Assembly: GCA_028335825.1 (NCBI GenBank)
Contig: JAIOKI010000019.1
Span: 332,866 to 396,865, forward strand
Direction of reading: 5' to 3'
Source: Nosema muscidifuracis
Lineage: Eukaryota; Microsporidia; Nosematidae
Length of the DNA: 64,000 bases
The notes beneath the pieces are model-generated. The model ran no database searches. It saw only the letters and a program-made list of their open reading frames with translations, and was not told where the DNA came from. The translations under genes were made by a program, and so were the position numbers. Shown here piece after piece: positions 56,721 to 64,000 of the stretch. Each line of letters opens with the position of its first letter. Positions within the stretch are counted from its first letter, which is position 1.

Positions 56721-59700
56721 AAATCTGGAGTTTGTATAATCCCGCCACTTTATTTTATAAGTTGTATTGAAGTATTTTCAAGAGATCATTATATTGGTAC
56801 CTATAAAAATAATCATCTAAATAAATACTTGTTTTTTCTATCAGTTTATAATATAGAATTTCATAATATAGAACTAAATTTGTCAAGCATTTTGCGAAAT
56901 CATCGGTTTCATATGCAGAATATTTTAATTCATAATAGTTCATTTTTTAGAAGGTATGTAAATTTTATATCACTGCTGGTGCATTACAACAAATGTTATA
57001 AAAATTAGTTTAAAATTTAATAAATATATTAATTATTATAATTGAACTTGAATAATAAATTTTGATCAATTTTAGACATTAATTATTTTGTTTTTTTTAC
57101 AAAATGAATTAACAATCTTAATTATTTTTCAGCAGATAAATTTTATTCATTTAGATATAGAATCACGTTATCAACCTTCTTAGATTTGAAGTTTCATTTA
57201 TCTTAAATCTCTTCTTATCATTACTAAAATTTTTATAACTTGCTCTTCGGATGCTTATAAGTGTTGATCTCTATTAAATCATCTTGATGACTTTTATCTG
57301 TATAATTTCTAAGTCTAATCATCTATCTTTAGTTTTTTCTATATCATCGTTCAAAGTTTGTTATTAATTTATCTCAAGTGAACACATACAATATAATTCT
57401 TAACTTATTTTTATAAATTGATGTAGTGTGGTTAACTAGTATATTGTATTTATGTTTCGACATTTTTAAATAATTGAAACTAGAATTAAAATATGAAATA
57501 AGTATTTAAGTATAATTGAATTCTTGAAATTTAATCTCAAAATATATGTAATATTTTAAATACTTTAATAGATTAGAATATTAAATTTAATTAAAAAGTA
57601 GAGGTTTAATTTAAGTATAGAATTTATTAAGTTAATATTTTTAATTTACAAACACATGTAAAATTAAATGTATTTTTGTCTAACAACATTTATTTAATCA
57701 TATCAAGAAAAAAAGAGATAGATATAATTAAAATTTAATTTAGACTACTTAAAATAAAATTTATAGAAATTGAATTTAATATTCGTTTAGACACAATACA
57801 CATAATTGTATGATAAACTAAAATTTATTTTATTTTGAGTTAAATAATATTTTCTAACCCCTTTAGGTATCATTTATCTTTTTTTAGACTATATTTATTT
57901 TAGAGTTTAAAAAACGGAAAAAATAAAGTTAACATATAATTGTATTAAGTTATGTAGTATCATTGATTTTTAAATTTAAAGAATGGAATTAATATATTTT
58001 GTAGCTTATAAAAATGTGAATCTTATTTTGAATATTCTAAAGAATCTATAAAATAAGACCTTATAGATTAATTGTCTTCTATTTTGTAAAAATTCTGATG
58101 ATGTTATGCTCTGGTTAAAAAAAACCTTTTTATAATTATTTTCTATATGAAATCTTTGCAATAGAATTGATAAGATACTCATTAAAGAATAAATTTATAC
58201 TTTGTCAGTTTAAAGCACAAATACCATACATTTTACAAAAATTATTAGATAAGTAATTAATATAGGTTAATCAATATATTGATTGAGAAATATAGCAAAT
58301 TTATAAGTTTTATATAAAGTTTACAAAAGTATTTTATTGACATGTATAAATATAAATAATACTAAAAAAGAAATGTTGAAGAGTTAATTTACATAAGAAC
58401 TTAATTTTCTACTCGACCACAGTTTTGACCAGTTCAATAACTTATATATAAATTCTAAATAAAATTTTAAGATGGTGTATATTAAATCTCTTTAATTAAA
58501 AGGTTATTTTTCACGTATACTCTTAAACATTTACTAAATATTATTTATTACTAATGAATTATAATATATAAATAATTAAAAAATATATCTACATTAAAAG
58601 ACAGTTTTGATTAGACTATCTAATAGAAAATTGTTTTTTTCATACTAAGATATTTGTTTAAGCAACCTAGAAAGAAATATTAACATGCATCAAAAGTGAT
58701 GATTCTCAATATAATAATTTGATAGATTCAAATAAAAAAGTATATTTAAAAGACAAAATATTAATGATACAAGGCTATAAAATAAAAATTTTTACTATTT
58801 ATAATATCTATTTCATTAGAATAAAAGTCCAAAAAAAATCATCTATAAAAGAAACACTGAATTACATAAAATTATTAGATTTATACAATATAGTAATGTA
58901 TTTTTACTTTCATTTACATAAACAAAAACTGTAACATACAATCAATGAGATAATTAAAGAAGATTATATCAGAGTTAGTTAGTGTTATTAAATGATATAT
59001 AGAGACAACTCATGTTATTATTGTAGAAGACTAATTTGTGTTCGTGTTTTATATTGATTCGTTATTCTTTGAGTAAATATTTCTCCATACAAGCAAAGAA
59101 GAAAAATATGTTATTATGTCAAAGATGATTAGATTTCTGTTTTTTCTTAATTTCAAAGAAGTTAATTATATAATTAGTTTAAAATATAGTAGCTTACAGA
59201 TATTTATAAATTATTAATTCTATATATGTTAATATTAAAAGTTTATTATTATTTATAATAAGTAAAAGAAATAGAATCAAATAATCTATATTATGAATAT
59301 ATTCAATTGTTAGAACTTAATATTTCATCAGAGTAATAAGATTTATTAGCTATATTAAATTATGATATTACCGAATTTATTTTTATCTTTAATTTTGTTT
59401 ATTAAATTAGACTCTTAACTATGAGAAAGTATATAACAACAAAAGAAAGATAAAAATAACGGAATTATTCTAATACTTTAAAATCACAAGCATTTATTTG
59501 AAACAAGAAGATGAGATATAGAACATTAACATTAATTATCATGGGATTCTTCTATGCTTAAAAATACCTTATATTTTGAAATATACTTGGATCAATCTTC
59601 GCCACTGGATGAATTCAAAGCAGTACCATAATGAATTTATTTCTAAATATTTCAACCATATATAATAATAGATAGTTGATAATAATGAATTAAATCTATT

Positions 59701-59787
59701 TTGTGTTATTTGAAAAATTAAAAATAATCAATAATTGATTGATATTAAAGTAATATGATAATAACTATAGAACTACAAAATCATCAA
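56721..59787. other. Intergenic AT-rich stretch
   Basis: 3 kb without a supported gene. A 71-residue plus-strand open frame at 58719-58934 lacks an ATG start and recognisable motifs. Confidence 0.5.
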
Positions 59788-61116
59788 TTAAAGTATTTTA
59801 TTATCTTCTAATATCTTTATTACACCTTGCATTATCATGTTTGACATAAATTTAATTGCTATATTGTTGTAGAAATTAATATTAATTACTATATCATATA
59901 GGTTACGATAATCATTTGTTTGATTTTCATTTATCAAATTTAAAATTAATCCATAGATTTCGATATTTTCTCTTAATAAATCTTTTGATTTTGTTAGATA
60001 GTAATCTGAATACAATTTTAAAATTTTATTATTTTTATATTTTAAAATACATTTTAGATTTATATTCAACTGAGTATTACAACATATAATTAAATATGAT
60101 AATCTGTCGAATAAAAAATAAATATTAGTATTAATTAAATAAACTTTACCCTCTCTATAATACATTATTATATGAAGTAAAAGTCTAATTAAACAATAAA
60201 TATTATTCTTTATAAGAATATCGAAAAAACATTTGTAAAGTATAATTTTGTCTAAAGAGTCTTCAATATTATTTATACTTTCTATTATACATGAAATTAA
60301 TTTTTCTTTAGATATTTTCTTATCATTCATTTCTTGATAAACATCTTTTGTTATTTTATCTAAAAATGAGACGTTATATTTACTAAATGAAAAAATAGAT
60401 AAGTTGAATTTATCCATGGTTGTAAATTTAATAATGATTCGGTATAATTCATTTTTACCATCAAAGTTGCAGAAATGTGATAGATTAAATTTACTAAAAT
60501 CAAATTCTTTCATAAAGTTCATATATTTAAATATTAAATCAATACTATCATAAATATCATCAGTATTATCAAATCTATCAATATGAAAGATTTTTGGTAA
60601 AAACTTATGGTTCTTCATTGAATTTAATAATATATCTTTATAAACTACATAAAAATTATTCTTAGTGTTTATTAAATTCAATAAATATTTTAACTGTAAT
60701 TTGATTTGTTCTATATCATTATGAAACATACATATAATCTTATTGAACTTAATAAACTCATCTATTGGAATAATATTTGTGTTATTAAAATTTGAAAGAT
60801 TAACTGTTTTGTTCTCATAAGATTGATTTGGTAAAGTAACAGAATTGTTATCTACATTTGGATCAAGATTGTCAATATATGTATTTAAAGAAAGATAATC
60901 ATCAATAACATTGTAACTTTCTAATATCTCATAGCGTATAACTGAATTATTTTCATAATTATCTATCTTATCAGTAATAAAATCAGATTCATCTAGAGAT
61001 CCTAAATCAATGAGTATATAATCTTTACTCGGAAGGATCTCTTTTGTCACATACATCTCATCAGAACAATTTCTAGTACTAAATATAATCAAGAAGTATA
61101 AAGTTATCAAATACAT
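59788..61116 (-). CDS. Secreted Asn-rich protein P4
   Basis: 442 residues from the ATG at 61116. N-terminal signal peptide MYLITLYFLIIFSTRNCS; no further clear membrane segment and no known domain. The first third has an Asn/Asp-rich, probably disordered region with several N-x-S/T sequons (NNS, NQS, NKT, NLS). The rest is helical-looking. FDFSKFNLSHF (about residue 207) and the C-terminal helices recall the FNINFEEFNFKKYF block of P1 (FCLGSFDLTEYF in P2), so it may be a shortened, distant member of the 541-residue family; the similarity is weak. It stands alone, with more than 2.5 kb of gene-poor DNA on either side. No CCC signal is seen. Confidence 0.78.
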   Translation of the reverse strand: MYLITLYFLIIFSTRNCSDEMYVTKEILPSKDYILIDLGSLDESDFITDKIDNYENNSVIRYEILESYNVIDDYLSLNTYIDNLDPNVDNNSVTLPNQSYENKTVNLSNFNNTNIIPIDEFIKFNKIICMFHNDIEQIKLQLKYLLNLINTKNNFYVVYKDILLNSMKNHKFLPKIFHIDRFDNTDDIYDSIDLIFKYMNFMKEFDFSKFNLSHFCNFDGKNELYRIIIKFTTMDKFNLSIFSFSKYNVSFLDKITKDVYQEMNDKKISKEKLISCIIESINNIEDSLDKIILYKCFFDILIKNNIYCLIRLLLHIIMYYREGKVYLINTNIYFLFDRLSYLIICCNTQLNINLKCILKYKNNKILKLYSDYYLTKSKDLLRENIEIYGLILNLINENQTNDYRNLYDIVININFYNNIAIKFMSNMIMQGVIKILEDNKIL

Positions 61117-63539
61117 TATGGATATAAAATATACAAATTTATGTAATTCTTTTAATTAATCACTTAATTAAAATATATTAATTTCTTTCAATAATCAAAT
61201 TCTGAAAACTATCAATTTATTACAGAAAAAACATTGAAATAATACTTTTTTATATACATAATTGTATTAATATAAATAGAAAAAATTAATTCAATTTTCA
61301 TGTATTTAAATGATCGAAGATTTTTCAATTAATGATAAGCTTTTCTAATATATAATATTATAAAATTAATTTCAAATACAATAATAATAAATTAAAACTT
61401 TAATTATCTTTTGTTAATCTAGATCAAATATATGAGAATGTTTTCAACTAAATAATTTTTATTGATAAATACACTAAAATACAAAATAATATTCTTTATA
61501 TAAATTAGGATGATATAATAAAAAATTTACAATATGTATAGATGTAGATAAATTAGAAAACATAAAAACAGAATATGATGTCAAAAATCAGAAAATAGCT
61601 CAATTAAAGATTGAATTTCATATGAGTAAAAGAAAATATAAAATAATATTTCTATGACTAGTAGCTTATTTTATGAACATAGAAGATGGTTAATTTATCA
61701 TTTAAATAAAAAATAATTTAAATATTATTAGTGTAAATAATACTTTCATGTTACATAAATCAGTAAAATTGTTTGAACTATTTATTTTTATAAACAAAAT
61801 TCTTTCATTTCATATTGATATTTTTGTAAATTTACAAAGTCTTTTATTTCTTATCAACTTTTTAGATTCATTTGTATATAACATATAAATCAATATTTTA
61901 TAAGTTTCTGCATATTTGTGTTAATGCTTTTATTTATTAATCTAAGTTATGTTTTTTAGTTTATTTCTATTATTAAAAAAGAATTACAAATTAATTTATG
62001 ATCAATCTAATTATTATTATAATAATAATTTTAAATTTGAAATTATTCGAAACATAATTTATTTAATCATCTGTAATATTTTCATTTAGATGAATTCTAA
62101 AAATAAGATTACATTATCTTCAATGTAAAGAATTCTATTATTTGTCTTAAAATATAAATTTCATAAAAACCAATGTAAGAAGATGAAACTCTATTGAAAA
62201 TAAGAAAGAAGAAGTTGTGAACTGAAGGGCATTTAATATATATGATATAATTCAATTAAACAAATAAAAAATAAAGATATGAACAATAACAATATTTTCT
62301 TAATATAAAGACACCATTATATTTCAACATGGTTAATATTAAGATAAAGATATTAATGATTTTGAATCTACAATATAGTATGAAACAAAATAAATAGGAT
62401 TATACTAAAAAATTACTTCTAATCTAATCAAAGGTTCGATTAACAAATCTAATATTTTATTGAATCATCTATCTACTTTATCATGAGATGGTTATTAATA
62501 ATAATTTTAATATCATCTAATAATGGTATAGAGTAGAGACACATAGGATAATATCAGGTGAAGTATAACATCTCTTAAATTTATAGAATATTCAATATTA
62601 TGCATATACTAGAAATTTTTATAAAGAATGTTAAAGTTTGTCACTTACATATTTAATAGTGAATTTCTTAAGTAGAGGAAATAATTAAAAATTAAAACTC
62701 TTCTCTATATTCTTATTTGAATATCCAATGTGACAAAGGAATATCTCGAAAAAGTCTGTAAATTATCTTGATATTTAGATGTGAAGAATGATACTATTCT
62801 AGTATTTGTGTAAAAATATAGTTATATATTATATGAGAAATGATATATTTTCAACAAGAATATTTCACTTTATATATTTATCTTAAAAGCATAAAAAAGT
62901 ATCTTTCAAATTATCAGTTATTTTATATTCTTTGTATGAGTCTCTAATCTATAATTATAACAATTGTAAAGAGAAAGTAAATGAAGGGTCATTTTTATAA
63001 AAAAATTATTAGAAAATATTTTTATCCTACTACTAGACATAATCTTGTTAATAAATGTTGTATTGTCAAATAATTACACAAACATTTATTATTTAATAAT
63101 TTTATTAATTTATTTAAACATTAAAATACTGACTAAAGAATTATTTATGTGTTTTGAAATTAACATCTTATTAATCAAATATTCATACTAATAAATTTAT
63201 CATATAGATATTTAATTAAAAATAATATTAAGTAAATTAATGATAAAAATAATTAATAATTTATATTAAAAGATCAATTTAAGAAGATTATAATGAAATA
63301 AATTTAATATCATTTTTTTACTCATACAAGAATTAAGAAGATAAATTAAAATAATAAAACTTAAATATTATATATATATAGTTTATTGTAGAAATGTTTC
63401 ACTCATTATTTTTAAAAGATTATTTCTCTTCCCTATTTCTGTTATTATAATGATAGACTTTGAATAGTTATAACCATATTCTAAATCACCTTTCTTTGAT
63501 ACTAACAATATTAAAGTTAAATGATTGATGTATTTTTTA
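61117..63539. other. Intergenic AT-rich stretch
   Basis: 2.4 kb with no supported gene. A short plus-strand coding-like run at 61540-61640 (DVKNQKIAQLKIEFHMSK) is not assignable. Confidence 0.5.
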
Positions 63540-63983
63540 GGTTTTATTTTTGTTATATTATCTTGATTTCATCCACCCATAATTTTCAACAATAACATTT
63601 GTTCCTTCTAAAATATTAGTATCTTTATTTTTTTTCTATGTCAACTTAAACTGTATCTATAGTTTTTGAAATGTCATTTTCACCACTATTCTTTGTATCT
63701 TTTACGTCAATTTTAACTTTATCTTTAGCATTATTTGATCCTTCTACTACATTTAATTTTTTACCCATACTATTTCTATAAAATTTGTAATTCTCCTAAG
63801 TACTATATGTTATATAATTTAGATAACAAGTACTAATTAATAGTGAATGTAGCACTACTAGATAGTTGAGTATTAAAACTACATATTTAATGTAATAACA
63901 TCTCCATTAGTAGAATATTGATCAGCTAGTAATAATGTTTCATTTTCTTCAACTGTGAGTTTAAGAACATATGATGATGTCAT
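63540..63983 (-). pseudogene. Unrecognised broken reading frame at the window edge
   Basis: ATG at 63983 begins MTSSYVLKLTVEENETLL and continues to a stop after about 36 codons. A coding-like run in another register follows (MGKKLNVVEGSNNAKDK near 63760), then further breaks. The base composition is less AT-rich than its surroundings. No family recognised. Confidence 0.35.
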
Positions 63984-64000
63984 TTTAATTGTTCATACAA

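Noticed and set aside
56755-56943. Minus-strand 62-residue and plus-strand 96-residue open frames over the same bases
   Set aside because: Neither has a recognisable motif or start signal; likely chance frames beside a possible PCNA scrap.
58719-58934. 71-residue plus-strand frame with coding-like composition
   Set aside because: Begins at TTG, has no CCC signal and no family resemblance.
62425-62460. GGTTCGAT resembles a tRNA B-box
   Set aside because: No A-box or anticodon stem upstream; isolated match in AT-rich DNA.

Overview
The window looks like nuclear DNA from a gene-sparse, very AT-rich microsporidian (my estimate is about 80% A+T). This is an inference from several features: intronless genes; a CCC/CCCC signal directly in front of start codons, a known microsporidian feature; a compact HUWE1/Tom1-type HECT ubiquitin ligase; lineage-specific secreted and Cys-rich membrane families; and gene fragments typical of a small fungal-like eukaryote (homeodomain, PCNA, FACT subunit, ASNSD1). 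I cannot name the species. No rRNA, tRNA or CRISPR was seen.

Layout. 0-13 kb: three Cys-rich membrane protein genes (246-1031, 4808-5767, 11739-12698), one secreted 541-residue protein gene (7272-8897), its decayed head-to-head copy (9471-10850), a decayed HECT copy (2690-4115) and two LINE tails. 13.3-20.5 kb: the HECT ligase, split over two overlapping frames. 20.5-31.2 kb: an FCP1-like HAD protein, two more secreted 541-residue paralogues, decayed copies of a FACT subunit (SSRP1/Pob3-like) and of PCNA, and LINE tails. 32-40 kb: both ends of a decayed ASNSD1-like gene in the wrong order, a homeodomain gene with one frameshift, a small Lys-rich gene with a poly-A frameshift, and LINE fragments. 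40-64 kb: mostly featureless AT-rich DNA holding Ty3/gypsy fossils, a LINE tail, two damaged Cys-rich family members and one intact secreted protein gene (59788-61116).

How it fits together. Intact genes cover roughly a quarter of the window. They are dominated by two multigene families that look secreted or membrane-bound: an extracellular/host-interface set by context, with function unproven. Many other recognisable pieces are dead copies of single-copy housekeeping genes or 3' ends of one restriction-endonuclease-type LINE. The window therefore reads as a gene graveyard shaped by duplication and LINE activity. I found no defence system or operon-like novel machine. The best candidates for undescribed biology are the Cys-rich 'KR-hairpin' family and the constant-length 541-residue secreted family.
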